DNA of 64,000 nt from Edaphocola flava (GTDB lineage Bacteria > Bacteroidota > Bacteroidia > Chitinophagales > Chitinophagaceae), in contig NZ_SAIQ01000005.1 of the NCBI RefSeq assembly GCF_004118155.1, positions 62,001 through 126,000 of the forward strand, written 5' to 3'. The notes below the pieces were generated by a model that saw nothing but the letters and a program-made list of their open reading frames with translations, was not told the DNA's origin and did no database searches. The first letter of the stretch is position 1. The number at the start of each line of letters is the position of its first letter. Positions 1 through 8,656 of this stretch are shown piece after piece. Both the position numbers and the translations under genes were made by a program.

Positions 1-556
1 AGGTCGTAGATATTCTGATGTATGCAGTCGCTACATTGTTTAACGCTGCTGGCAGGGTAAAGGTTTTATGAAAGCCCGGCAGATAGGTTGCAGCCGTCCA
101 GTCGCCGTTTACAGAAGCTGTTTGCTGGAAGCTTCCTGCAGGCAGATCGGTGAAATTAATGCCATCCGTACTATAAGATACTTTAAAGTCGAGCGGCCCG
201 TTTCCACTGGCGCTGCCTTGTTCAAAGCCAATCTGGATGCTGGATTTGCCCACAGTGCTTACCTGGAATTGTATGTAATCTCCGACGGTGGTCCAGCGGT
301 TAAGGTTTAGCGATTTGCCCGTACCATTGCCCGCATTGGCATAGGTAGCCGCGTAGGCTCCGTTTTGGTGCAAGCTGGTCAGGTTACCATTACCTTGTTC
401 CGGGGTGATGGGACCATATACATTAGGTGGGCTGATTAATTGCTGTCCCGAACGGCTTTCAAAAGTCCAGAATGCAAGCGTATCGGTCTGGGCCTTGGCC
501 AGGTAAGGGCTTGCACTGATTAATATGAAGAGTAAAAATTTATAGTATTTGAACAT
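1..556 (-). CDS. Secreted surface protein, partial (C-terminus beyond left edge)
   Basis: An open frame runs from ATG at 556 to the window edge without a stop, giving the first 185 residues. The N-terminus (MFKYYKFLLFILISASPYLAKAQ) is a clear Sec signal peptide ending about residue 23. The mature part starts TDTLAFWTFES and continues with a beta-rich, Asn/Thr/Gly-rich sequence containing SVSTD-like turns (YSTDGINFTDLPAG), as in lamin-tail or choice-of-anchor type domains of Bacteroidota secreted proteins. A T9SS sorting tail would lie outside the window, so that part is inference. It is followed on the same strand by another secreted protein, the one at 697-3618, so several exported proteins cluster here. 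The exact function is unknown. I am fairly sure it is a real gene, since signal peptide and frame agree. Confidence 0.75.
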   Translation of the reverse strand, partial: MFKYYKFLLFILISASPYLAKAQTDTLAFWTFESRSGQQLISPPNVYGPITPEQGNGNLTSLHQNGAYAATYANAGNGTGKSLNLNRWTTVGDYIQFQVSTVGKSSIQIGFEQGSASGNGPLDFKVSYSTDGINFTDLPAGSFQQTASVNGDWTAATYLPGFHKTFTLPAALNNVATAYIRISTT

Positions 557-633
557 TGTTTTATTGTTTAGAAATTACTGTACTTAAATACGCTCAACAG
601 ATAAAAATGTAAAGGGATATTTTTATATAAAAA

Positions 634-668
634 GATTACACAACCTCTGAAAAAGAGGTTGTGTAATC
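634..668 (-). terminator. Rho-independent terminator of the 697-3618 gene
   Basis: A perfect 15-bp inverted repeat (634-648 with 654-668, five-base loop) lies just past the stop of the minus-strand gene. Read on the minus strand the stem is followed directly by TTTTTATATAAAAA, a suitable U-run. Confidence 0.85.
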
Positions 669-696
669 CGTTAAAACAATATGGTTTCGGAGTAAC

Positions 697-3618
697 TTAT
701 TGCTTAGTGAATTTTACTGTTTTGATCAAAGTATTGTTCGCAGCGCTGCGCACCTGAGCCATATAGGTTCCGGCAGCCAGACGGCTTACATCAACCGATG
801 TAATATTCGCCGCATTGATCAGTTGCTTGCCTTCGATGCTGAAGATGTTTACGTTTACTGCTTCCTGAGCTACAATGTTCAGTACATTGGTCGCCGGATT
901 AGGATACACATTGATCTCATTGTTTACCGGGATCATTACCTTCTTAGACAGATAAGCAGCAGAACCGGTAGCTGTGATGTCAATAGCATTAACCTGTAAG
1001 GTACCACCATTCGCAATCGGGCCGTAACCGTAGATCGCAAATTCAACCTGGTTTGTATTCACCAGACCAGTCAGGAAAGACATGTCAGGGTGTGATAATA
1101 CAGTTGAACTGTAACCACAATCATCGGCCTGTACGCTTAACTCACCACCATCGTACCAGAAGCTACCATCTAAGTTATAAGCCAGACGGGCTTTGGAGAT
1201 ACCAGAGTTAGAACGACGCAGTGTAGCGTAGAAACCAGTGATGTCGATAGGAGTTGCGCTTCCGATGTTTAACATGAATGATACGTGAGGCCCTAAGTCA
1301 GAGTACGTCATCAGGCCGTCTTTTTTCAGACCGCTTAAACCACCGTTGGTACACTTCTGAGCAGTATCGAAACCTACATTGGCTAATGGAGTAACAGTAT
1401 AACCGCTTGCTGCGTTTACGGTAGTGCTGTTACCTTTTTTACCGATGTACGCAGCAATGGTATTAGGGTAAACCACATTGATCGTATCTCTGCTGCGTGC
1501 AGTACATCCGTTAGTTGTTTTGCTGTAAGTAAATACGGCATCACCAGGGATGTGTGGGGTTGCAGCACCGCTGATGCTGTCGATAGAGGCTACGCTGGTA
1601 TCGTTGCTGCTCCATCTGCCACCGCTAACCGGTGCCGTGATCGTAACCGGTGTACCGATATACAGGAAGTCAGGAGCAGAGAATGAACCCAGGCTACCTG
1701 TGCTGTTTACGTTCACTGTATCTGCAGGAGAGAAGGCAGATAAACCAGAAGCAGAACAGATAGTTTTTACACGGTAGTAGTTGATTGCAGGAGCGACACC
1801 GGCAACGAGGGTACCCGTGTTGTAGGTAGCATTTGTAGCACCGGAGATATCAGTGAAGTTAACGTTGTCGGTAGACTTCTGCCATTGGTAAGAAATACCA
1901 ACACCAGCAACACCAGCAAAGTTTAACCAACGAGAACCGGTATCACAGATGTTCACCACAGAAGGAGTAACAGATCCTGCAGCAGGTGTACCCGCACAAG
2001 GAGTGGAAGTAGTGATTGTACCATATACCTCCAGGCTATTCAGCTGGAATGTTCCATATTTGGTAGCAGTATTATACGGGAACACGGCTACTTCTAAAGT
2101 GCCGGTGATGCCATTCACTGTTGGGTTTGCACCATTCAGTGTGAAATCCCATACATTAGAGTTTGCACCACAACTACCGCCTCTGCTTTGTACCACATCA
2201 CGGTTTTCATCGATCCATGGACCACCGTTTACACGGTAAGCAATACGTGCTTTTTGTGCAGAAGAATCAGACTCGCGGGTTTTAGCAGAAATGCGGGTAA
2301 TGTTTAATGCTTTACCGGCATCAGGTGTCAGCACATAAGAAATGTACGGACCTGTAGCGCTGTTATACGCCGTTACAGAAGGCAGGATGTTCAGTCCGCT
2401 TAAGCCACCTGAAGCACAAGGCGTGGACGGTGTATCTAATGTTGTGAAGTTATGTGCGGTTAAAGCACCGGCGGTTTCACCTGCAATGGTGATTACATTG
2501 GTATTGCTGCCGTTGTAACCAGCATACAGTGCCAGGGTATTAGGCCATACTACATTCACATTAGTGGTAGCGGCGTTTTCACAACCAGAAGCCTCAACAG
2601 TGTACTTGATTACAGCTGTACCACCACTAACGGCAGTCACCAGACCAGATGCATTTACCGTAGCTACAGACGTGTTGCTGCTGCTCCATACACCACCAGG
2701 AGTGGTATTCGATAAAGAAGTTGTCTGGCCGATTAACAGTGGAGTGCTGCTGCCACCTGAAATCGGGTTAACTGAAGGCAGTGCATTAACGGTTACCAGT
2801 TGCGCATTTGAATTGGCCGATAAGCCAGAACCTGCACAGGTGGTCACCATGCGATAATAACCGGTGGCAGATACATAGCCTTTGTAGGTAAGACCAGTAG
2901 CACCAGAGATGTTGGTCCAGCTGGTACCATTAGGAGAAGATTGCCATTGGTAGCTGATGCTGGTACCGCTTGCTCCGCCGGACAGGGTAAATAATACAGA
3001 ATCTGCACCACAAACAGCGGTCTTGTTGCTGCTTGCTGTACCGGCTACAGGTGTACCGGAACAACCAGTTGTGTTGGTACCGTCGAATACCCCATTGGAA
3101 GGCACGCGGTTCGTACCGCCAGCGGCAGATGCGTTGGCCATTTTCAGTTTGATCTGCAGGGTAGCCTTGTTATCACAGGCTGAAGGAAGTGTAAAAGTTT
3201 TTAATGCACAGCTTGTATTTACAGTGTAACTATCTACCAAAACATCGCTCGCGCCAATGTTGTAATAAACATAACCTTTAGTAGGTCCGGTGCCTGATGA
3301 AGTGGTGTTAAAATTCATAGTGATGCCGGTGAATCCGGTTGTGTTCAGCGAGTACGTCCAGTATCCGTTGTTGGAGGTCCAGCCGCTTGCAAAAAAACCA
3401 TTTACGCAAGAGGTGGTGGCAGTGGTAGTCTGTGTACAGCTTACTGTACTGTTGATGAGCGTCGCTGAGGCCGTCAGGGCAGAAGTCAGCATCATAAATG
3501 CTGCTCCGGCAATAACTTTCAGTTTGGACAGGCGTGCACCTATCGTTCGGGTTTCGGCAGTGTTTTTTGAGGACACTGAGGGAGATTTTGCAATCAATCC
3601 CGTGTTTGAGTTCATCAT
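697..3618 (-). CDS. Large modular secreted protein with T9SS type A sorting domain
   Basis: This 973-residue protein has an N-terminal hydrophobic export segment (about residues 33-52) preceded by an unusually long polar leader. After a first beta domain (about 53-182) come two homologous blocks of about 350 residues (about 186-540 and 541-890). Each holds an Ig-like part with the SYQWQ motif, a bacterial Ig/Big-like part (WSSSNTSVATV, WSSNDTSVASI) and a jelly-roll-like part starting at NT(L/I)A.Y.G. The last 70 residues (VYPNPATNVLNI..., ending TVKFTKQ) are a T9SS type A sorting domain, which in this phylum directs export by the PorSS and is then cut off or anchored. The likely role is a surface or secreted adhesin-like protein; no catalytic motif was seen. 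The leader may be over-long: an in-frame Met at residue 42 or 43 is inside the hydrophobic segment, so the upstream ATG is kept. Confidence 0.85.
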   Translation of the reverse strand: MMNSNTGLIAKSPSVSSKNTAETRTIGARLSKLKVIAGAAFMMLTSALTASATLINSTVSCTQTTTATTSCVNGFFASGWTSNNGYWTYSLNTTGFTGITMNFNTTSSGTGPTKGYVYYNIGASDVLVDSYTVNTSCALKTFTLPSACDNKATLQIKLKMANASAAGGTNRVPSNGVFDGTNTTGCSGTPVAGTASSNKTAVCGADSVLFTLSGGASGTSISYQWQSSPNGTSWTNISGATGLTYKGYVSATGYYRMVTTCAGSGLSANSNAQLVTVNALPSVNPISGGSSTPLLIGQTTSLSNTTPGGVWSSSNTSVATVNASGLVTAVSGGTAVIKYTVEASGCENAATTNVNVVWPNTLALYAGYNGSNTNVITIAGETAGALTAHNFTTLDTPSTPCASGGLSGLNILPSVTAYNSATGPYISYVLTPDAGKALNITRISAKTRESDSSAQKARIAYRVNGGPWIDENRDVVQSRGGSCGANSNVWDFTLNGANPTVNGITGTLEVAVFPYNTATKYGTFQLNSLEVYGTITTSTPCAGTPAAGSVTPSVVNICDTGSRWLNFAGVAGVGISYQWQKSTDNVNFTDISGATNATYNTGTLVAGVAPAINYYRVKTICSASGLSAFSPADTVNVNSTGSLGSFSAPDFLYIGTPVTITAPVSGGRWSSNDTSVASIDSISGAATPHIPGDAVFTYSKTTNGCTARSRDTINVVYPNTIAAYIGKKGNSTTVNAASGYTVTPLANVGFDTAQKCTNGGLSGLKKDGLMTYSDLGPHVSFMLNIGSATPIDITGFYATLRRSNSGISKARLAYNLDGSFWYDGGELSVQADDCGYSSTVLSHPDMSFLTGLVNTNQVEFAIYGYGPIANGGTLQVNAIDITATGSAAYLSKKVMIPVNNEINVYPNPATNVLNIVAQEAVNVNIFSIEGKQLINAANITSVDVSRLAAGTYMAQVRSAANNTLIKTVKFTKQ

Positions 3619-4058
3619 TTTGGGAAATGTTTTAGGTATTGCAAAAATTAACTATATATGTTACGTGCTCGTTAATATCAGGTGAACTAAAAATTAACTC
3701 AATGATTTATGAATTAAAATGCAGTGCTGGTAAGGTTATAAATTTTTTAGAGGAAGGACGATGCATTTTTGTTGAATTTTCATTTTGCGGCTTTACACAA
3801 GAGTTTCCTATCAAGTATAAATGATCTTTTATAGTTCCTGAAAACTTTACTGGTATTGACTTTTGTGTTATTTCTGTTGATGGATTTATGAAGCTGAAAA
3901 GAGTGCATTTATTGAACGAATCAGCATTATGTATAAAAGCAGAAATAATAATACTTATAAAAGTGATTTAATAAAACATAATATAAATAACATATTCGGT
4001 TAATACAGGACGGCTACTTTAGCGGGCAAAACATTGTTGATTTTTTATAATAAATTTT
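3619..4058. other. 440-bp AT-rich divergent intergenic region
   Basis: This gap separates two divergent secreted-protein genes and must carry both promoters. It is very rich in A and T. I found no clean TAnnTTTG match, no hairpin and no convincing small gene; a short open frame at 3639-3824 has no features of a real protein. Confidence 0.6.
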
Positions 4059-6110
4059 ATGAGATATATAATGATTGCCTTTTGCCTGTTTTTTTGCTGC
4101 CTGGAAACAGTAATTCAGGCACAGATACCACTGGCCAGTAATACCTGGAGCGGTTATGCCGATGCCTACCCGCATGGTAATTTTACTACTGTACCCACCG
4201 GTTCGGGAGTCGTGTTTTCTCAGTGGAGGAGGTATAATAACAGCACGTATCAGAGTGCCACAGACGGGTACAATTCAGAGAACCTTAACGGCAACCCGGT
4301 GGGGTATATAGCCGCCTATATCAAAACAGATGCAAATACATCTTTAAACCTTACCCAGGTCTCAATCGTTGCCCGAAGGAGCACGACCGGACCTACCTAT
4401 TTCAGGGCATATTGCTACTTCCCGACCACAGGTGTACTCAGCCTGATGGGGGTGGGTTATCTCAACAGCACCAATAATGAAACGGTTACTTTCCCTGCCA
4501 ATTATTGTATCCCGGCGAATGATAGTGTGGAGATCAGGTTGGTGATGGGCGGTGCAACCAGTACCGGAGGTACTTTCAGGGTGGTGAACGGTACTTCTGT
4601 TTCCGGTACCACCAATGCCTCCTGCAATGTGCAGAGTGTTGTAATCAATCCACCGGTTACCGTTTGTATCGGTGAGGATGCCGTGATTTCCTTAGCCACT
4701 GCACCGGGCACCTCAATCGTGTACAATGTTAACAACCAGAACATACTTGGTCAATTGATACTGGATACAGTGGTCACCAACAGTTCCGGTAATGCTGCTA
4801 TAACACTGCATAATGTTACCGGAGATTCCACTGTAAAGATCATCAGTGCCTTTAAAAATCCTTGCTGCGCGGTGAATATCATACAGGAGATCTTTATCAC
4901 ACCGCATCCTATAGATACCCCTTTGTTTAGCCAACTGGGGCCATATTGCAGTGGTTCTGCTATTACCTTACCTGCAACTTCTTCTAACGGTATTAATGGT
5001 GTCTGGAGTCCGGCTATTAATAATACCGCAACCACCACTTATACCTTCACGCCTGCAGCCGGACAGTGTGCGATCGGAGGACAATCTATGACGATACAGA
5101 TCAGTCCTGCTCTGACCGGAACAGAAACCGCCACGATCTGCTATGGCCAGTCGTATACCTTTAACGGTGTTACGTATACTACAAGCAACAACACAGCCAC
5201 AGATACGTTTCCCGGAACCGGTGGTTGCGACAGCATCGTTACCTTAAACCTGACGGTGCTCAATCAGGCACAGCCTTTGGTGGTTAACTTAGAAGCCTGC
5301 AAACAGCTTACCTACAACAATCAGGTGTATACACAAAGTACTGTACTGTATGATACCTTACACTCCGTATTGGGCTGTGATAGTATTTATCAGGAAACGC
5401 GAATTGTTATTCATAATAATGATGCAACCCTGGTTCAGATTGATACCGCTGGCTGTGATGCAGTCTGGGTAAAGGGTATACGATATACAGCTTCGGCTAT
5501 TGTGACCGATACTTTTTATAATATTTTAGGTTGCGATAGTTTGTATCAGCAATATAATATAACCGTGAACAGGTTCAATATACAGTATACTTTGGAGCCA
5601 GAAGAACCTTACGAGGGCGAACCTTTTCTGATCAAAGTCACTGATGCATTTGAGGGCGATTTTGAAGTGCTTGGCTGGTATCCCGAAGACCTGTTTGTGT
5701 CATCCTTTGCAAAGCAGCAATCTTTATCGTTGAACGAAGACCAGGAGATAAAAGTTCTGGCGCGCTCACTGGCTGGCTGTGATGATAGTGTGCTTATTCC
5801 GGTTAAGTTAAGAGCCTATAGCAAAGAGGTAATAGTGCCGAATGCATTTACCCCAAATGGCGATGGACGAAATGATGTATTTGTGCCGAAACTGAGGCTG
5901 GATCGTGCGTACAGCACTTCCGAATTCAGGGTGTATAACCGGTACGGACAAGTCGTTCACTCCACTGCCAATATGAACAGTGGCTGGGATGGTACCTCAA
6001 ATGTAAACGGAAAGCCAATGGAGCAGGGGGTGTACTGGTACAGTATTTCCATTATATTTTTAGATGGCACGGTGAAGAAATTTACGGGAGAAGTTACTTT
6101 AATCCGCTAG
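4059..6110 (+). CDS. Secreted protein with gliding-motility-type C-terminal (T9SS type B) domain
   Basis: The 683-residue product begins with a signal peptide (MRYIMIAFCLFFCCLETVIQA). A beta domain of about 170 residues follows, then Ig-like modules. Residues about 354-504 hold three repeats of about 50 residues, each ending in a GCDS(I/L) motif (GGCDSIVTLNLTV, LGCDSIYQETRIV, LGCDSLYQQYNITV). The C-terminus from about 591 (VIVPNAFTPNGDGRNDVF, then FRVYNRYGQVV and GVYWYSI) is the CHU_C or gliding-motility-associated domain, used as the type B T9SS signal and usually linked to surface attachment. This makes it a large surface or secreted adhesin-like protein; no enzyme motif is visible. It stands alone, divergent from the gene at 697-3618 and convergent with the one at 6220-8541. 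Confidence 0.85.
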   Translation: MRYIMIAFCLFFCCLETVIQAQIPLASNTWSGYADAYPHGNFTTVPTGSGVVFSQWRRYNNSTYQSATDGYNSENLNGNPVGYIAAYIKTDANTSLNLTQVSIVARRSTTGPTYFRAYCYFPTTGVLSLMGVGYLNSTNNETVTFPANYCIPANDSVEIRLVMGGATSTGGTFRVVNGTSVSGTTNASCNVQSVVINPPVTVCIGEDAVISLATAPGTSIVYNVNNQNILGQLILDTVVTNSSGNAAITLHNVTGDSTVKIISAFKNPCCAVNIIQEIFITPHPIDTPLFSQLGPYCSGSAITLPATSSNGINGVWSPAINNTATTTYTFTPAAGQCAIGGQSMTIQISPALTGTETATICYGQSYTFNGVTYTTSNNTATDTFPGTGGCDSIVTLNLTVLNQAQPLVVNLEACKQLTYNNQVYTQSTVLYDTLHSVLGCDSIYQETRIVIHNNDATLVQIDTAGCDAVWVKGIRYTASAIVTDTFYNILGCDSLYQQYNITVNRFNIQYTLEPEEPYEGEPFLIKVTDAFEGDFEVLGWYPEDLFVSSFAKQQSLSLNEDQEIKVLARSLAGCDDSVLIPVKLRAYSKEVIVPNAFTPNGDGRNDVFVPKLRLDRAYSTSEFRVYNRYGQVVHSTANMNSGWDGTSNVNGKPMEQGVYWYSISIIFLDGTVKKFTGEVTLIR

Positions 6111-6135
6111 AAGAGTGCGGACAAACCCTTTTGAA

Positions 6136-6180
6136 TCAATATAACAAAACCCGCTCCATGAGCGGGTTTTGTTATATTGA
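6136..6180. terminator. Bidirectional terminator between convergent secreted-protein genes
   Basis: A perfect 20-bp inverted repeat (6136-6155 with 6161-6180, loop ccatg) with a GC core (cccgct/agcggg) and A/T-rich outer stem lies between the stops at 6110 and 6220. It can serve both strands. Confidence 0.85.
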
Positions 6181-6219
6181 TATCATTATATTTCCTGTAT
6201 GCAAAATTGCCTACCGGAT

Positions 6220-8541
6220 TTACAATACCGTAATCTTTCCTTTATGGATTGTACCGTTTGCTTCCATTTGATAGTAATAGATACCTGGTGCTAATTCGGA
6301 AACGTCAAGACTAGCCTCATTCTTACCATTTTGCTGCATAAATGATTGCTGTAATACGCTTTTGCCTAATGTATTACTGATCTGTAACCTTGCTGCACTT
6401 TCAGGATTATTACCTGCTGACCAGGTAAAGTTGATCTTGTTCTGTGCCGGATTAGGGAACACCTGCACAGCATCCATTTCACGGTCAAGAAGTGTTACAC
6501 CAGAGTTCCAGTAATTACCGGGGAATCCGCCATCGATAATTCTGAAATAAGAATAGCGCTCAATAAGGCCGCAAGGTGTTGTATTAACGCCTAGGGTGAC
6601 TTTAAAATAAGTATTGTTCTTAATCGCATTATAGTTAGCTAAAAACCAGCCATTAGGTACAAGTGTATTGAAGTTGAAATTATTAAAAGGAGTTAATTGA
6701 GTAGAGTCAAAAGACATACCTCCTGCAACCGGATTTCCTGTATTGTCGACCTGCTGTACCTTCAAAGTATAATTCTGAATAGTAAGATCTCCAGAAGGAG
6801 TAAACGTTGACTGCTGAATGCCTGCAGTAAGCGCTCCTAACCAGCCATCTTTACAGAATACAGCTGCTGCCGGCTGTGTGAAAGGACTAGAAGAGGCCAG
6901 CTGACTGGCGGTAACCACTCGGTTCTGAGCGGTACAGCTGGATGGTCCTTGCATTTTGAAATCGGCTACCAGTCCGGCTCTGCGAATGTTGAATGTTTGG
7001 GTGATGGTCGAAGTCGTACAACCATTGTTGAACGTCAGTGTAAATCGTACGCCGCCTGTATAGCTACCCAGACCGAACAGCGATCCTACATTAACACTTC
7101 CCGGAGTCTGCGGAGCGCCCAGCGGATTGCCGGTTGTTGCAATAGGGAATCCTACGGCTGTAAACGTATTACCCGATACCGTTCCTTTTTGCAGCGTAAT
7201 GCCTGCTGTAGTAATATAACCACCGGCATCGAAATTGATGATCATCGGTGCATTGTCGCACAGGATTACATCAGGGATTACCGGGAGGTTATTTTGTGAT
7301 ATACCATTCAGGTTATAGCTTGGAGACAAGGTATAGCCTTTAAACGTTTCCCCATCTATCTGTGACTGAATTTTATAGCCAAATCCACCATTAGAATAGG
7401 TATTGATGTATACCTGTGTCGTACCGTTTATTTTTACGGGCGTAAGGGTACTGTTGGTAATGTTCAGAGTATACAAGGCTCCTGCGGTCATTGTATTATC
7501 TCCCAGACCTGTATTGGGATTGGTGGCCATATATAACTGTCCGTCTCTGCCCAGCTCTATCTCGGTATAGCCCCAGCTTAACTCTGAAGTGGTGGATGGC
7601 AGGCCAACTGTTGGAAAGATATTGGTATAGGATAGATCAGATAATTTTACATAGCATACATTACCGGCAGTAGGACCACTTCCGTGCCAGCTGATGTAGA
7701 CACGGTCATCGCCGCCCGGCATAGGTACATACTCATACCCGTGAATATGTCTGCCTGTAGTAGTAGGGAAATTTGCAGTGAGTTCGGTAACCGGATAACC
7801 TGTAGTGAATAAATCGACACACCATACCTTAGCGAAGTTGCGGTCGCTGAACAGTAAGTAGCGCCCACTCGGACTTACCTCCATCTGGTTGTACGTCTCA
7901 AAAGTGCTTACGCCTATAGATATATTGCGGAGATGTTGCACCGCGCCTATTGTCCCGTTTAAGGAGACACTGAAGGCCTTCAGTGCATTGTTCTTGGCAT
8001 CATAGAAATAAACCATTCTGGAGCCATCATTTCTCACCGGAGCCACAGCTACAGTATGAGAGGACTGATCATCAGATTGTTCCGAAAACAGTTCTACGCT
8101 GTCCGTTTGGACCAGTGATGCGGGATTACTACCATTGAGCTTACGCAGCATCAGTTTACTGTTGGCCGGATAATGGCTCAGTGCCCATTCTACAGAATAG
8201 AATTGTTTACACAGGCCCGTTACCGGAAATACGTTTCTATAACCTTTGGCAGCTACATTGGTGCCGGAAAGATTATAGGTACCGCAATTGGGCACAAATG
8301 CAAAGGGGTTACTACCAGGAGCGGTAGAGATTACCTGTGCGGTGGCCGTTCCGTTGCAGCCGATACTGGTCATGGATAAGGGTACACCGGCGGAAGTTCC
8401 GTTAAACTGAATACGGGTTGCCGGAGGTATAACCCAGTCATAAGATTGTGCGGATGCATTGAATGCAGCGGAGGATAACAGTGTTGCCGCCATGATGCGT
8501 TGCATGCCCCGTTTCGCATTGTAGAAATTTGGAATAGCCAT
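6220..8541 (-). CDS. Secreted beta-propeller-like protein with T9SS type A sorting domain
   Basis: The 773-residue product has an N-terminal export signal (MAIPNFYNAKRGMQRIMAA, cleavage after SAAFNASA near residue 31). The first half shows propeller-like blades (YFYDAKNNALKAFSV, EVSPSGRYLLFSDRN, VWCVDLFTTGYPV, YVKLSDLSYTNIF). The second half looks like Ig or beta-sandwich modules. The C-terminal 75 residues (VFPNPAQNKINFTWSAG..., PGIYYYQMEANG, KGKITVL) are a T9SS type A sorting domain. It resembles the secreted proteins of unknown ligand that abound in Bacteroidota. No catalytic residues can be named. Transcription ends at the shared hairpin at 6136-6180; the kinase gene at 8657 lies upstream on the same strand, 115 bases away. 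Confidence 0.85.
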   Translation of the reverse strand: MAIPNFYNAKRGMQRIMAATLLSSAAFNASAQSYDWVIPPATRIQFNGTSAGVPLSMTSIGCNGTATAQVISTAPGSNPFAFVPNCGTYNLSGTNVAAKGYRNVFPVTGLCKQFYSVEWALSHYPANSKLMLRKLNGSNPASLVQTDSVELFSEQSDDQSSHTVAVAPVRNDGSRMVYFYDAKNNALKAFSVSLNGTIGAVQHLRNISIGVSTFETYNQMEVSPSGRYLLFSDRNFAKVWCVDLFTTGYPVTELTANFPTTTGRHIHGYEYVPMPGGDDRVYISWHGSGPTAGNVCYVKLSDLSYTNIFPTVGLPSTTSELSWGYTEIELGRDGQLYMATNPNTGLGDNTMTAGALYTLNITNSTLTPVKINGTTQVYINTYSNGGFGYKIQSQIDGETFKGYTLSPSYNLNGISQNNLPVIPDVILCDNAPMIINFDAGGYITTAGITLQKGTVSGNTFTAVGFPIATTGNPLGAPQTPGSVNVGSLFGLGSYTGGVRFTLTFNNGCTTSTITQTFNIRRAGLVADFKMQGPSSCTAQNRVVTASQLASSSPFTQPAAAVFCKDGWLGALTAGIQQSTFTPSGDLTIQNYTLKVQQVDNTGNPVAGGMSFDSTQLTPFNNFNFNTLVPNGWFLANYNAIKNNTYFKVTLGVNTTPCGLIERYSYFRIIDGGFPGNYWNSGVTLLDREMDAVQVFPNPAQNKINFTWSAGNNPESAARLQISNTLGKSVLQQSFMQQNGKNEASLDVSELAPGIYYYQMEANGTIHKGKITVL

Positions 8542-8656
8542 GTGTTTTTAATTGATTGGTGTATCGTAAAACTAACATGGAATATTCCTGTCTTTTTGCT
8601 GAATTGATGAACGGTAATATAGGATGCAGGAACGGTAGTGTATAGTTGATAAACGG

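Noticed and set aside
68-310. Open frame on the plus strand at the left edge
   Set aside because: It is antisense to a secreted-protein gene whose signal peptide and frame on the minus strand are clear.
3639-3824. Small open frame in the intergenic region between two secreted-protein genes
   Set aside because: No ribosome site, no signal peptide and no recognisable domain in strongly AT-rich sequence.
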